64,000 bases of DNA from Streptomyces sp. Ag109_O5-10. GTDB lineage: Bacteria > Actinomycetota > Actinomycetes > Streptomycetales > Streptomycetaceae. The first letter of the stretch is position 1, and every line of letters starts with the position of its first letter. Below the pieces are notes generated by a model. That model was not told the origin of the DNA. It worked only from the letters and a program-made list of their open reading frames with translations, and made no database searches. Made by a program: the position numbers and the translations under genes. Shown piece after piece: positions 9,100 to 17,739 of the stretch. The stretch is from NCBI RefSeq assembly GCF_900105755.1, contig NZ_FNTQ01000001.1:682001-746000 (forward strand), written 5' to 3'.

Positions 9100-9597
9100 T
9101 CAGCGGTCGGCGACGGGGCCGGAGACGTTCGCGGTGAGCAGGCGCAGCAACTGCTTGGCCGTGGCGTCCTGTTCGGGCGTCAGACCCATGGCGTCGCCGA
9201 TGGCGACCGGGACGGAGCGGGCCCGGTCCCGGAGCCGGGCGCCGTCCGCGGTCAGCCGGATGGCGACGGACCGCTCGTCGTCGGGACGCCGTTCCCGGGT
9301 GACCAGGCCGCTCGCCTCCAGGCGCTTCAGCAGCGGGGAGAGCGTGCTCGACTCCAGTTGCAGCGCGGCGCCGAGTTCGCGCACGGACACCGAGTCCTGG
9401 TCCCAGAGGACGAGCATCACCAGGTACTGCGGATAGGTCAGCCCCAGCTCGTCCAGGAGCGGCCGGTAGCGCGCGGTCACCGCACGGGAGGCGGCGTACA
9501 GCGCGAAGCAGAGCTGGTCGTCGAGGAGCAGCGAGCCCTCGGCCGGCTCGGCGGCGGTGCGGTCCACGGGGCGGCTCCTGGTTCCTGCGGCATTCAT
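9100..9597 (-). CDS. ohrR: OhrR-type MarR-family peroxide-sensing repressor
   Basis: 165-residue MarR-family repressor. The N-terminal segment LLLDDQLCFALYAASRAVTARYRPLL places Cys30 at the position of the peroxide-reactive cysteine of OhrR. The winged helix follows (VSVRELGAALQLESSTLSPLLKRLEASGLVTRER). OhrR proteins leave DNA when that cysteine is oxidised by organic hydroperoxides. The ATG at 9597 leaves the usual family length; longer in-frame starts exist but add low-complexity sequence. It is divergent from an alpha/beta-hydrolase gene, with a candidate operator between them. Confidence 0.85.
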   Translation of the reverse strand: MNAAGTRSRPVDRTAAEPAEGSLLLDDQLCFALYAASRAVTARYRPLLDELGLTYPQYLVMLVLWDQDSVSVRELGAALQLESSTLSPLLKRLEASGLVTRERRPDDERSVAIRLTADGARLRDRARSVPVAIGDAMGLTPEQDATAKQLLRLLTANVSGPVADR

Positions 9598-9694
9598 GGC
9601 CTCGCACCACCTTAGCTTCCGGTCCCCTCGATCCCATGGAGCCCGAGCTCGTCGCATCCGATGACATCGGGCACCAGCAGATCGACCGAAAACA

Positions 9695-9723
9695 AGTAGC
9701 GCACGACTTAATCGCACGCTACT
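9695..9723. promoter_or_regulatory. candidate OhrR operator
   Basis: Inverted repeat AGTAGCG (9695-9701) and CGCTACT (9717-9723), with inner near-repeats gcgcacga and tcgcacgc around TTAA. It lies between the divergent ohrR and hydrolase genes, where a MarR-family repressor would autoregulate. Assignment to OhrR is by position. Confidence 0.5.
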
Positions 9724-9796
9724 CTCTTTCTCGTGCCGCCGCCCCGGTGATCGCCACCGGCCTTTCGCATGCGGCACCCGAACCGAGGAGGCCGTC

Positions 9797-10765
9797 ATGA
9801 CCGACGCCACGCCCGTCCGCCCCGTCCTCGAACCCGCCGCGCAGGCCTTCGTCGAGGCCACCGCCAACCCGCCCTACCTCTTCGACCTCGCTCCCGCCGA
9901 GGGCCGCAAGGCCGTCGACGAGGTCCAGTCCGGCGACATCGCCAAGCCCGCCGTCGACGAGGAGTGGATCACCGTGGAGGGCGGCCCCACCGGCAGCGTC
10001 CGCGCCCGCATCGTCAAGCCCGCCGGCACCACCGCCACGCTGCCCGTCATCCTCTACATCCACGGCGCCGGCTGGGTCTTCGGCAACGCCCACACCCACG
10101 ACCGCCTCGTCCGCGAACTCGCCACCGGCGCCAACGCCGCCGTCGTCTTCCCCGAGTACGACCTCTCCCCCGAGCACCGCTACCCCGTCGCCATCGAGCA
10201 GAACTGGGCCGTCGCACAGTGGGTCGTCACCCACGGCGCCACCAAGAACCTCGACGCCACCCGCATCGCGGTCGCCGGCGACTCCGTCGGCGGCAACATG
10301 AGCGCCGCCCTCACCCTGATGGCCAAGGAACGCGGCGGCCTCCCCCTGCTCCAGCAGGTCCTCTTCTACCCGGTCACCGACGCGAACTTCGACACCGCCT
10401 CCTACCACCAGTTCGCCACCGGCTACTTCCTGCGCCGCGACGGCATGCAGTGGTTCTGGGACCAGTACACGACCGACCAGGCCGAACGCGCCCAGATCAC
10501 CGCCTCCCCGCTGCGCGCCACCACCGAACAGCTCACCGGCCTGCCCCCGGCCCTCGTCATCACCGGCGAGGCCGACGTCCTGCGCGACGAGGGCGAGGCC
10601 TACGCCAACAAGCTCCGCGAAGCCGGCGTCCCCGTCACCGCCGTCCGCTTCCAGGGCATCATCCACGACTTCGTCATGCTCAACGCCCTGCGCGAGACCC
10701 ACGCCGCCGAAGCCGCCATCGACCTCGCCGTACGCGCCCTGCACACGGCCCTCCACACCAGCTGA
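9797..10765 (+). CDS. alpha/beta hydrolase (hormone-sensitive-lipase-like esterase)
   Basis: 322-residue esterase. The oxyanion-hole motif appears as YIHGAGW (family consensus HGGG/A), the nucleophile Ser163 lies in AGDSVGGNMSA, the acid residue is expected in ITGEADVLRDEG, and the catalytic histidine in IIHDFVML. It hydrolyses short-chain esters or possibly peroxide-derived esters. AGGAGG lies 8 nt upstream of the ATG. The divergent ohrR gene suggests induction by organic peroxides; the more usual OhrR partner, a thiol peroxidase Ohr, is absent here. Confidence 0.87.
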   Translation: MTDATPVRPVLEPAAQAFVEATANPPYLFDLAPAEGRKAVDEVQSGDIAKPAVDEEWITVEGGPTGSVRARIVKPAGTTATLPVILYIHGAGWVFGNAHTHDRLVRELATGANAAVVFPEYDLSPEHRYPVAIEQNWAVAQWVVTHGATKNLDATRIAVAGDSVGGNMSAALTLMAKERGGLPLLQQVLFYPVTDANFDTASYHQFATGYFLRRDGMQWFWDQYTTDQAERAQITASPLRATTEQLTGLPPALVITGEADVLRDEGEAYANKLREAGVPVTAVRFQGIIHDFVMLNALRETHAAEAAIDLAVRALHTALHTS

Positions 10766-10819
10766 CGTCACTCCGCCGGACGCGCGGCGTCCGGCGTCCG
10801 GGGGCACGTCGAGCGCGGC

Positions 10820-11176
10820 TCAGAAGGTCCGGAGGCGGTACGAGCCGTCCAGCTCACGCACCTCCACGGAGCAGACCACGGGAGGGGTCGCGCCCACCCC
10901 CAGGTGCTTCTCCAGCAGGGCGAGCACGTCCTCGGACAACTGGGCCCTGACCGTGTCGGGCCGCCCGGGGAGCAAGCCCACCTCCACGTGCACGAACGCC
11001 GCCGCGTCGCCCTGCCGGTCCGCCACCCGGGCCCCGGCCGCCTGCCGGAACAGCATCTTGCAGGTGCCCGCCGAACCGCTCCCCTCCAGAACCGCCGGCT
11101 GCAGCTCGGCCGCGAAGACCCGCAGGTCGAGGGAGTCGGCGAGCCGCGGGGAGTAGTCGACGGTGATGTGCGGCAT
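10820..11176 (-). CDS. 5-carboxymethyl-2-hydroxymuconate isomerase-like protein (tautomerase superfamily)
   Basis: 118-residue protein starting MPHITVDYSPRLADSLDL, so Pro2 would be the catalytic N-terminal proline after Met removal. The middle segment AAAFVHVEVGLLPGRPD matches the CHMI (HpaF) family, which tautomerises a homoprotocatechuate-pathway intermediate. No other homoprotocatechuate genes are nearby, so the physiological substrate may differ. It is convergent with the hydrolase gene. Confidence 0.78.
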   Translation of the reverse strand: MPHITVDYSPRLADSLDLRVFAAELQPAVLEGSGSAGTCKMLFRQAAGARVADRQGDAAAFVHVEVGLLPGRPDTVRAQLSEDVLALLEKHLGVGATPPVVCSVEVRELDGSYRLRTF

Positions 11177-11489
11177 GGCGACCCTGATCCTCTTGACCCG
11201 TGGGCTACCCCGACCGTGTTCCGCTGTGACGGTCACCCCCGGCACGACTCGTGTGCTCGTGTGCGGCGAAGTCAGTTGTATCAGCCGTCGATCTGCCGGA
11301 GATCCGGCGGAGGGGGGCCGACCGGTCAGGACGTCCGGCGGGCCGCGGACCAGGTGCTCGCCCCTTCGGCCGCTCGCACGGCGCGCCTCGGCCGTGCGGG
11401 CGGTCGGCGGTGCAGGATCGGTGGGGGCGCACCGCCCGGGAGCGGGCCGTTGTGCCCCCACCCCCTCCACCACCTGCGAAGGCCCGGCG
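11177..11489. other. intergenic region, promoter-containing
   Basis: About 310 bases between the divergent isomerase and methyltransferase genes. No gene with coding-type composition or strong hairpin was found. Confidence 0.45.
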
Positions 11490-11567
11490 ATGAGACTCTT
11501 CGACGCCCCGCTGTTCCCGCTGTCCCGGTCCGACGGCGGTCCCGGCGTCCGCCGGGTGGCGGTGTGA
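11490..11567 (+). CDS. possible 25-residue leader peptide
   Basis: ATG at 11490 with GAAGG 7 nt upstream encodes MRLFDAPLFPLSRSDGG followed by eight more residues. Its stop codon overlaps the next gene's start in the string GTGTGA. The arrangement suggests translational coupling to the methyltransferase. Without homologues this could be coincidence. Confidence 0.3.
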   Translation: MRLFDAPLFPLSRSDGGPGVRRVAV

Positions 11568-12382
11568 CCGCCGCGCCGGGCGGCGGCCGCTACGGCGAGG
11601 CCGTCTTCCGTCCCGACCAGGCCGGCGAGGACCGGCGCATCGACCTCGGCGCCCTCGTCTACGACGACATCACCATGGCACGGCTGCGGGCGCTCGGCGT
11701 CGGGCCGGGGTGGCGTTGCCTCGACGTGGGGGCCGGCACGGGCACCGTCTCCGGCCGGCTGCTCGACGAGGCCGGGGTGCGGAGCGTGCTCGCCGTGGAC
11801 CGCGACGTACGGTTCCTCGCCGAGCGGCCCGGTCTCGACGTGCTGGAGACCGACATCACCGCGGGCCTCACCGCCCCGGCCCTCGTCCCCGGCCGGTTCG
11901 AGCTCGTCCACGCGCGCTTCGTGCTGATGCACCTGCCCGAGCACGAGCGGGTGATCTCGGCGCTCGCCGAACTCGTCGCGCCCGGCGGTGTGCTGGTGCT
12001 CGGCGACGCCGTCGACCTGACGAGCGACCGAACCCCCGACACGCCGTACACCACGGCGATGCGGGCGATGTGGCAGGGGCTGCGGGCCACCATCGGCACG
12101 GACGTGTCGTGGGTACCGTCGTATCCGCAGCTGCTGCGCGGGGCGGGGCTCGGGTCCGTGGCCGCCGAGATCCACGTGCCGCCGTTGCTGCCGGGCAGCC
12201 CCGTCAACCGCTTCTGGGCGGACACCTGGGAGCGGAGCCGGGCGGCGATGCTCGGCACCGGCCTGGCGGACGACGCGGCCGTGGACGCGGCGATCCGGTA
12301 CCTGGACGCCGAGGAGTGTGCCGCGCTGTCGGCCGGCCTGCTCACCGCCTGGGGCTGGAAGGCCGGCGAGGGCGCCCCCTGA
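11564..12382 (+). CDS. class I SAM-dependent methyltransferase
   Basis: 272-residue methyltransferase. Motif I is CLDVGAGTGTVSGRLLDEAG (about 48-67), the acidic end of strand 2 is VLAVDRD, and motif post-I/IV includes FELVHARFVLMHLPEHERV, followed by LVAPGGVLVLGDAVD. These are the Rossmann-fold SAM-binding features; the acceptor substrate is unknown. The GTG start overlaps the stop of a possible leader peptide. The gene converges on the Fic gene with 15 nt between stops. Confidence 0.82.
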   Translation: MTAAPGGGRYGEAVFRPDQAGEDRRIDLGALVYDDITMARLRALGVGPGWRCLDVGAGTGTVSGRLLDEAGVRSVLAVDRDVRFLAERPGLDVLETDITAGLTAPALVPGRFELVHARFVLMHLPEHERVISALAELVAPGGVLVLGDAVDLTSDRTPDTPYTTAMRAMWQGLRATIGTDVSWVPSYPQLLRGAGLGSVAAEIHVPPLLPGSPVNRFWADTWERSRAAMLGTGLADDAAVDAAIRYLDAEECAALSAGLLTAWGWKAGEGAP

Positions 12383-12397
12383 TCGGGGGCGACCCGG

Positions 12398-13825
12398 TCA
12401 GGAGGCCGGGCCGGCGGCCCCGCGCCGGGTCTCCGCGAGGTGGAGGTCGACGTAGTTGGTGAGCGTCAGGGCGTCCCGAGGCTGATCGGCCTGGAAGGTG
12501 AACCGGCGGAGCAGGCTGACGCCGTCGAGCGCGACGCCCTCGCGGGCGAGGACGAAGACCAGGGCGAGGAAGGCGGCGCGGGCGTTCCCGTCGTCGAAGG
12601 GGTGGAAGAAGCAGACGTCGAGGAACGCGCGGGCGGCACGGGCCGCCAGCCGAAGCGACGCACCGGCGTCCTCGGCGCTCCCGGCACGCTCGGCGCTCCC
12701 GGCACTTCCGCCGTTCCCCGTACTCCCGGCGCTTTCCGCCAGGCAGGCGTCGAGGCGGGCCCGGGTGTCCGGGGCGATGCCGTAGCGTTCCCGGCCCTGT
12801 TTGGCGAAGGCGGGCAGGGTGCGGAACGCGGGCGGTCGTGCGGTGCCCAGGACGTGCTGCTGCCAGCTCTGGAGCAGCGCGAAGTCGAGGGGCGCGCCGT
12901 GTGCCGCGTCGGCCCTGAGCCGTTCGAGCGCGGTGAGCAGTCCCCCGGCGCGGGCGGGATCCAGGGCGTGGTCGAAGACGCGGATGTCCTCGGCCGCGCC
13001 GTCGCGCACCGGAGTCACCGGTCCTTCCCCGCCGCGGTCGGAGGCTTCCTGCCAGGGCACGGTCTCGCGTACCGCGAGCCACCGTGCCAGGTGGTCGATG
13101 CCCGGACCGGCGGCCTGCCGCGGTCCGCGGGACTGCGGCAGCGACCGTGCGAGCCGCTCGGCTATGTCGTCGACCAGCACGTTGTCGAGACTGGTCCAGC
13201 TGCGGAACCGGCCGCCGACCGCCTCGTCCACGAGATCGCGGGCGTGGTCCGGTGCGAATCCCCAGCGGTCGAGGAACCAGCCGAGCACCTGCGCGCAGTG
13301 CCCGTACCAGCCGCTGCCGCAGCCGGTGCGGTCGACGACCTGGAGGATCAGGTTCCGGGCGGCGCGTTCCCACAGGATCCGCTGGTCCTCGATGCCTGCC
13401 GGATCCAGCGGGTACGCGTCGAACCGCCCGGCGAGACTCTCCAGCCACTCCCGCCACTCGCACAGCGCGGCGACGACGCGGTCGAGTGTCTCCTCGGGGG
13501 TGGTGATCGAGTCCCGGGGGCAGCACCAGCTCCCGACGGGCCCGCCGTCGAGGTCCCCTTCGTCATGCGCCCAACGCCAGCCCACGGCCCAGCGGCCGTA
13601 ACGCTCCATCAGGGCGTACGACATGGAACTCGCCCAGAGATCGCCCTCGCCGTGGCTCCAGGTGCTCATCGCCGGATCCACCCGCGACACGTCAGGAGGG
13701 CTCGGGACACATCGCGCCGGACCCAGCGAGCGCACCTCCTGCGCCGCCGCCGTGTGGTCGAACGGATGACGGGCGGGGTCCACCTCGTCCCAGGACAGGT
13801 CGAACGGCCACAGCACGGATCTCAC
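12398..13825 (-). CDS. Fic/DOC domain protein
   Basis: 475-residue protein with a C-terminal Fic domain whose active-site motif HPFDDGNAR begins at about His408 (consensus HPFxxGNGR). Fic enzymes transfer AMP or related groups from nucleotides to protein hydroxyls. The long N-terminal region (1-250) is rich in Trp and acidic residues and has no recognised domain. Just before the Fic motif there is a Gly/Ser/Ala linker of short repeats (SAGSAERAGSAEDAG) encoded by near-repeated DNA at 12660-12740. A GTG at 13825 with GGAAG 8 nt upstream was preferred to a TTG at 13861. No antitoxin-like gene is adjacent and no clear inhibitory motif was seen. Confidence 0.78.
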   Translation of the reverse strand: MRSVLWPFDLSWDEVDPARHPFDHTAAAQEVRSLGPARCVPSPPDVSRVDPAMSTWSHGEGDLWASSMSYALMERYGRWAVGWRWAHDEGDLDGGPVGSWCCPRDSITTPEETLDRVVAALCEWREWLESLAGRFDAYPLDPAGIEDQRILWERAARNLILQVVDRTGCGSGWYGHCAQVLGWFLDRWGFAPDHARDLVDEAVGGRFRSWTSLDNVLVDDIAERLARSLPQSRGPRQAAGPGIDHLARWLAVRETVPWQEASDRGGEGPVTPVRDGAAEDIRVFDHALDPARAGGLLTALERLRADAAHGAPLDFALLQSWQQHVLGTARPPAFRTLPAFAKQGRERYGIAPDTRARLDACLAESAGSTGNGGSAGSAERAGSAEDAGASLRLAARAARAFLDVCFFHPFDDGNARAAFLALVFVLAREGVALDGVSLLRRFTFQADQPRDALTLTNYVDLHLAETRRGAAGPAS

Positions 13826-14093
13826 CGCGCAAGCTTCCACGGCCGTCCGGCGACCGGGCAACCGAATTCACCGGGGCCTTCCGCCCCGCGGTCCGGTCTC
13901 CCGGGCGGAGCCCCCGGCGCCGTCCGAACCGGGCTGTGCGCGAACGCGGACGGCATCTGCGCAGAAGCGACACACAGGCTGCACACCGCCTGGCCAAAGG
14001 CTCGCTACCGTTCTGGCCGTTCGATCCCACGTGCGATCGAGTTCAGGCCACGGCGCAGGATGCCGCCGGCGCAGTCAGATCAGGAAGACGCGG

Positions 14094-14972
14094 ATGGACT
14101 ACTGCTCCTCGTGCCGTCGGCACCTCAACGGCGCCTTGGCGTGCCCCGGTTGTGGCGCCTACGCCCCGGACATCGTCGCGCGCGCCGTCCCGGCACCGGC
14201 ACCGGTGCCGACCGACGCAGCGGCCTGGCAGGCGGCCCCGGTCGGCACCGCGTGGTCCGACGGCACCGGTTGGTCCGACGACACCGCGCTGTCCGGCCCG
14301 GACGAGTACGCCGAAGAGGACGCGGAGGACCGGTACGACGGGCCCGAGGGCCCGTACGACGGCCCCGACGCGGTACCGCCCGCACCACAGGGCCGGGCGG
14401 CCCGGCGCCGTCAGCGGGCCCGCTGGAAGAAGAACCAGCGACGTGCCGTGGTGGCCACCGCGGTCGCCCTGGTCGGCGGCGGGCTGACCGTCGCCTCCAT
14501 GGACCGGCAGGGCGGCGACCGGGCCCAGGCGGCCACGGCCCCCGACAACCGGCCCATGGGCCTCGTCGACGAGCCGGCCACCGACACCGGCCAGGCGGCG
14601 TCGGTGCCGACCGGGCGCCACCGGGCCCCGGACGGCACGTCCTCCGCCCGCACGGCGCTCGCGAACGCCCCACGGGAGCAGAGCACCGGCCTGCCTCACG
14701 CCACGGCGACGCCCGGTCAGGACGCCGCCACCTCGCCGGCCCGCACGGCGGCCTCGGCCGCCGCCCAGCCGTACTCCGCCGCCGCGCTCTCCGGGACCAC
14801 CACCGGCACGGCGGCCGAGCCGACGGCCACACCCACCGCCATCGCCAGCACGTCCACCGGCACTGGCGCTGGCACCAGCACCGGTACAGGCACCTCGGCA
14901 CCGTCGGCCGCCCCCGCACCGACCCCGACCTCGCCGTCGCACCTCTGCCTGCTGGTGATCTGCCTCGGCTGA
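14094..14972 (+). CDS. SCO2400-like single-pass membrane protein with N-terminal zinc-ribbon
   Basis: 292-residue protein starting MDYCSSCRRHLNGALACPGCG, a four-cysteine zinc-ribbon typical of the Streptomyces SCO2400 family. An acidic Tyr/Asp/Glu-rich stretch follows, then a basic RRRQRARWKKNQRR anchor, one membrane span (AVVATAVALVGGGLTVASM, residues about 122-140) and a long Ala/Thr/Ser/Pro-rich tail ending HLCLLVICLG. Function is unknown. AGGAAG precedes the ATG. It is divergent from the fic gene. Confidence 0.72.
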   Translation: MDYCSSCRRHLNGALACPGCGAYAPDIVARAVPAPAPVPTDAAAWQAAPVGTAWSDGTGWSDDTALSGPDEYAEEDAEDRYDGPEGPYDGPDAVPPAPQGRAARRRQRARWKKNQRRAVVATAVALVGGGLTVASMDRQGGDRAQAATAPDNRPMGLVDEPATDTGQAASVPTGRHRAPDGTSSARTALANAPREQSTGLPHATATPGQDAATSPARTAASAAAQPYSAAALSGTTTGTAAEPTATPTAIASTSTGTGAGTSTGTGTSAPSAAPAPTPTSPSHLCLLVICLG

Positions 14973-15032
14973 CCGGCGGCGGGGCGCTGCCGTCCGTGAA
15001 GGGGAGCGCGCCCCGGCCGGTTCAGCCGTGAC

Positions 15033-15740
15033 TCACCAGGGGAGCCGGCCGTTGACGTCGAAGTAGCCGCCGGTCGGTCCGTCCGGACCGATCTGCGCCA
15101 TCCTGACGATGATCTCGGCGCCCTGTTCCACGGTCTGGGTGCCCGTGTTGCCGTTCAGGTCCGTCTTGGTGAAGCCGGGCTCGACGGAGTTGATCCGCAG
15201 GGCCGGGAACGCCTTGGCGAACTGCACGGTGAGCATGTTGACCGCGGTCTTGGACGTCGGGTAGGCGATGCCCGGGTAGAAGTGCGCGGGGTGGTCGGGG
15301 TCGGAGAGTGCCGTCAGTGAGGCGAGGCCGCTGCTGACGTTGACCACGACCGGTGCCGCCGAGCGCTCCAGCAGGGGCAGGAAGGCGTGCAGGACGCGGA
15401 CCACACCGAAGACGTTGGTCTCGAAGGTGTTGCGCATCTGGTCGGCGGTCACGGTCCTGGCCGTGGGGACGCTGTTGTCCGCGTTCCGGGTCTCGATCCC
15501 GGCGTTGTTCACCAGGACGTCGAGGCCGCCGTCGGCCTCGATCCGCTGGGCCGCGGCCTCGACCGAGGCGTCGTCGGTGACGTCGAGCAGGACGAACCGG
15601 GCGCCCAGTTCCTCGGCGGCCCGGCGTCCGCGCTCGGCGTCCCGGGCTCCGATGTACACGGTGTGACCTGCGGCGATGAGCTGGCGGGCGGTTTCGTGTC
15701 CGATGCCCTTGTTGGCTCCGGTGATCAGTGTTGTCGTCAT
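15033..15740 (-). CDS. SDR-family NAD(P)-dependent oxidoreductase
   Basis: 235-residue classical short-chain dehydrogenase. The cofactor motif TGANKGIG lies at residues 7-14, NNAG follows near 80, and the catalytic Ser and Tyr/Lys are in VNVSSGLAS and YPTSK. It probably reduces a small carbonyl compound. It lies downstream of, and on the same strand as, an XRE/MmyB-type regulator with a 246-base gap; such regulators commonly neighbour SDR genes in Streptomyces. Confidence 0.86.
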   Translation of the reverse strand: MTTTLITGANKGIGHETARQLIAAGHTVYIGARDAERGRRAAEELGARFVLLDVTDDASVEAAAQRIEADGGLDVLVNNAGIETRNADNSVPTARTVTADQMRNTFETNVFGVVRVLHAFLPLLERSAAPVVVNVSSGLASLTALSDPDHPAHFYPGIAYPTSKTAVNMLTVQFAKAFPALRINSVEPGFTKTDLNGNTGTQTVEQGAEIIVRMAQIGPDGPTGGYFDVNGRLPW

Positions 15741-15986
15741 GCCTCAAGACTGCTCCCGGGCCACGGGAGCAGCCAGAAGACCCTTCTTCCTGGGACTGCG
15801 GGTACCACCGACGCACCTCTCCGGCCTGGGCCTACTGAGGCTGAAACGGCTGTGATTTCGTGTAGGCATGCCGGCCGCCGCCCTGCTGCCGGACCCAGGA
15901 ACGCCGGACGGTCGAAGATCGAGTCCATGCCGACGTGGGACGTCGTCATGACGGCATCCGGCTGAGTAGGTCTTCGGAGCGTCGGT

Positions 15987-16826
15987 TCAGTGCAGCGTCT
16001 GTGCGCCGATCACGGACAGAACCTGCAGCTTCTCGTAGCTCTCCGTGCCGGGGACGGCGGTGTAGACCATCAGGGAGTGGGCCTGGTCCGGATCGATCAG
16101 GTGCTGGCAGTTCAGCTCCAGGGCACCGACCTCGGGGTGAACGAAGTGCTTGACCTCGCGCGGGCGGATCCCGATCTCGTGGTCGTCCCACACCCGCCGG
16201 AACTCTTCGCTGGAGTCCAGGAGCAGATCCGCCAGATATGCGGCTCGGGAGTCGGGACCCCGGAGGGTGACGATCCCGCGCAGGCCTGCGGCGTACATCC
16301 GGGTCATGAACGCGTGCTGCTCCGGAGCGTACAGGTCTCGGGCGCTCGGGTCGGTGAACCACCGGTAGCCAGAGCTGCGAGCAGGACCGGTGTACTGCGT
16401 CGTGTCGCCGGTGAGGGCGACGCCCATCGGTGTCTGCCGCAAGGTCTCGCCGAGCTCGGTGACGATCTCCGCGGGCGTGTCCTGCAGTCGGTCCAGAACA
16501 CGCAGCAGCCCGGGACTGATGTGCTCACTGGAGCTGCCACGGGGCGGCGGGTTGTGCCCGGCCAGCCGGAACAGGTGGTCACGCTCGTCTACGGAAAGGT
16601 GGAGTCCCTGGGCGATCGAGGCGAGCATCTGCGGTGAGGGCTGCGGACCACGCTCGCGCTCCAGACGGGCGTAGTAGTCGGCTGACATGTTGCACAGCGC
16701 CGCGACCTCCTCGCGCCGTAGCCCGCTGGTTCTGCGGCGCCGTCCCCGAGGCATGCCGACGTCCTCCGGCTGTAGTGCCTCGCGACGGTTGCGGAGAAAG
16801 CCGGCCAGCCCTGGGCGATCGATCAT
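15987..16826 (-). CDS. XRE-family regulator with MmyB-like ligand-binding domain
   Basis: 279-residue regulator. An N-terminal helix-turn-helix (LRREEVAALCNMSADYYARLE) is followed by an MmyB-type PAS-like domain that usually binds a fatty acid or other hydrophobic ligand (PMGVALTGDTTQY, RWFTDPSARDLYAPE, ending VYTAVPGTESYEKLQVLSVIG). AGGGGAG lies 6 nt before the ATG. It probably controls the SDR gene downstream. A second regulator of this family is at 25826. Confidence 0.87.
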   Translation of the reverse strand: MIDRPGLAGFLRNRREALQPEDVGMPRGRRRRTSGLRREEVAALCNMSADYYARLERERGPQPSPQMLASIAQGLHLSVDERDHLFRLAGHNPPPRGSSSEHISPGLLRVLDRLQDTPAEIVTELGETLRQTPMGVALTGDTTQYTGPARSSGYRWFTDPSARDLYAPEQHAFMTRMYAAGLRGIVTLRGPDSRAAYLADLLLDSSEEFRRVWDDHEIGIRPREVKHFVHPEVGALELNCQHLIDPDQAHSLMVYTAVPGTESYEKLQVLSVIGAQTLH

Positions 16827-17094
16827 GACGCTCCCCTTTCCGAGAGTTGCCGGCTTCTCCGTGCTGCTTCACTTCTATCGTCCGTGCATGGGCGTATCCA
16901 CGGCCTGTCGATCCCCCTTTACGACGCGCGTCGTCGTGTCAGGGCACGGTCGACGGGCCTTCCCGCGCGCGGCGGAGCAGGCGTTGCCGACGCGCCCTGC
17001 GGGCCACCGGCTCACGTCAGCCGTCGGGGAAGCGAACCTGTGTGACCCCTTGGGAGACCTGGCGCAGAGCCTTTACCCCGGATCTTGAACACGC

Positions 17095-17568
17095 CTATGC
17101 GGCTCGGGCCAGGGGAGTTGATGCCGTTTGGAAAGCGTTCGCACAAGCGATCGGTGATCGCCGCCCGAGGCGGGAGTGTCGGCGTCTGGTGTTGTACCGG
17201 GTCAGCCAGGCACAAGGCGTCAATCCGGGCCTCACGCGCCTCTCTTGAAGCTGGCGTTGAACGAGCCGGCGGCGCCATGGTCCGCGCCGGACCCGAGTCC
17301 GCCCATACTCTGTCGCACCCCTGCCGACCTGCGGACTTGGGCGATTGACCACCAGGCCGCCGTCCGCGCGGAGTTCCGCGGTGATCCTCGGGGCACCGTA
17401 GGTGCCGTCGGAGTTCTGGTGAACCTTGCGTATCCGGTCCGCGCGTTCGGCCACGGTCGTTTGCCGGGCTACCCGCGCGGCCGCCGTGCGGCGCCAGAAC
17501 AAACACCGGGATAGATGACCAACGAGGCCCCCGAGCAGCATGGTCGGGACGTCAGACATGTCGATCAA
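17095..17568 (-). pseudogene. IS3-family transposase (orfB) remnant
   Basis: The frame begins with the family segment FWRRTAAARVARQ and continues RIRKVHQNSDGTYGAPRITAELR, the HTH_21 part of IS3/IS150-group transposases. It then jumps to the C-terminal RYNTRRRHSRLG motif. The catalytic core between them is mostly deleted. A residue of it, GSFNASFKR, lies in another frame near 17240-17270, with the DDE glutamate replaced by Gly. The remnant is about half the length of an intact orfB and has no recognisable terminal repeats. Confidence 0.75.
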
Positions 17569-17739
17569 CGGCCCGGCGGCCTCGCCCGTTGCGCTTCATG
17601 GACCGTCACGTGATCGGCGGTCAGTTCGGAGAAGGTCAGTGATGGGGATGTTGTGTGCCTGTCCAACTCGATCCCTGTCCAACGCTACTTGGCGTCTACA
17701 CTGAGCCCGGACACCGTCGGCTCTTCGGGGGAACGGACG

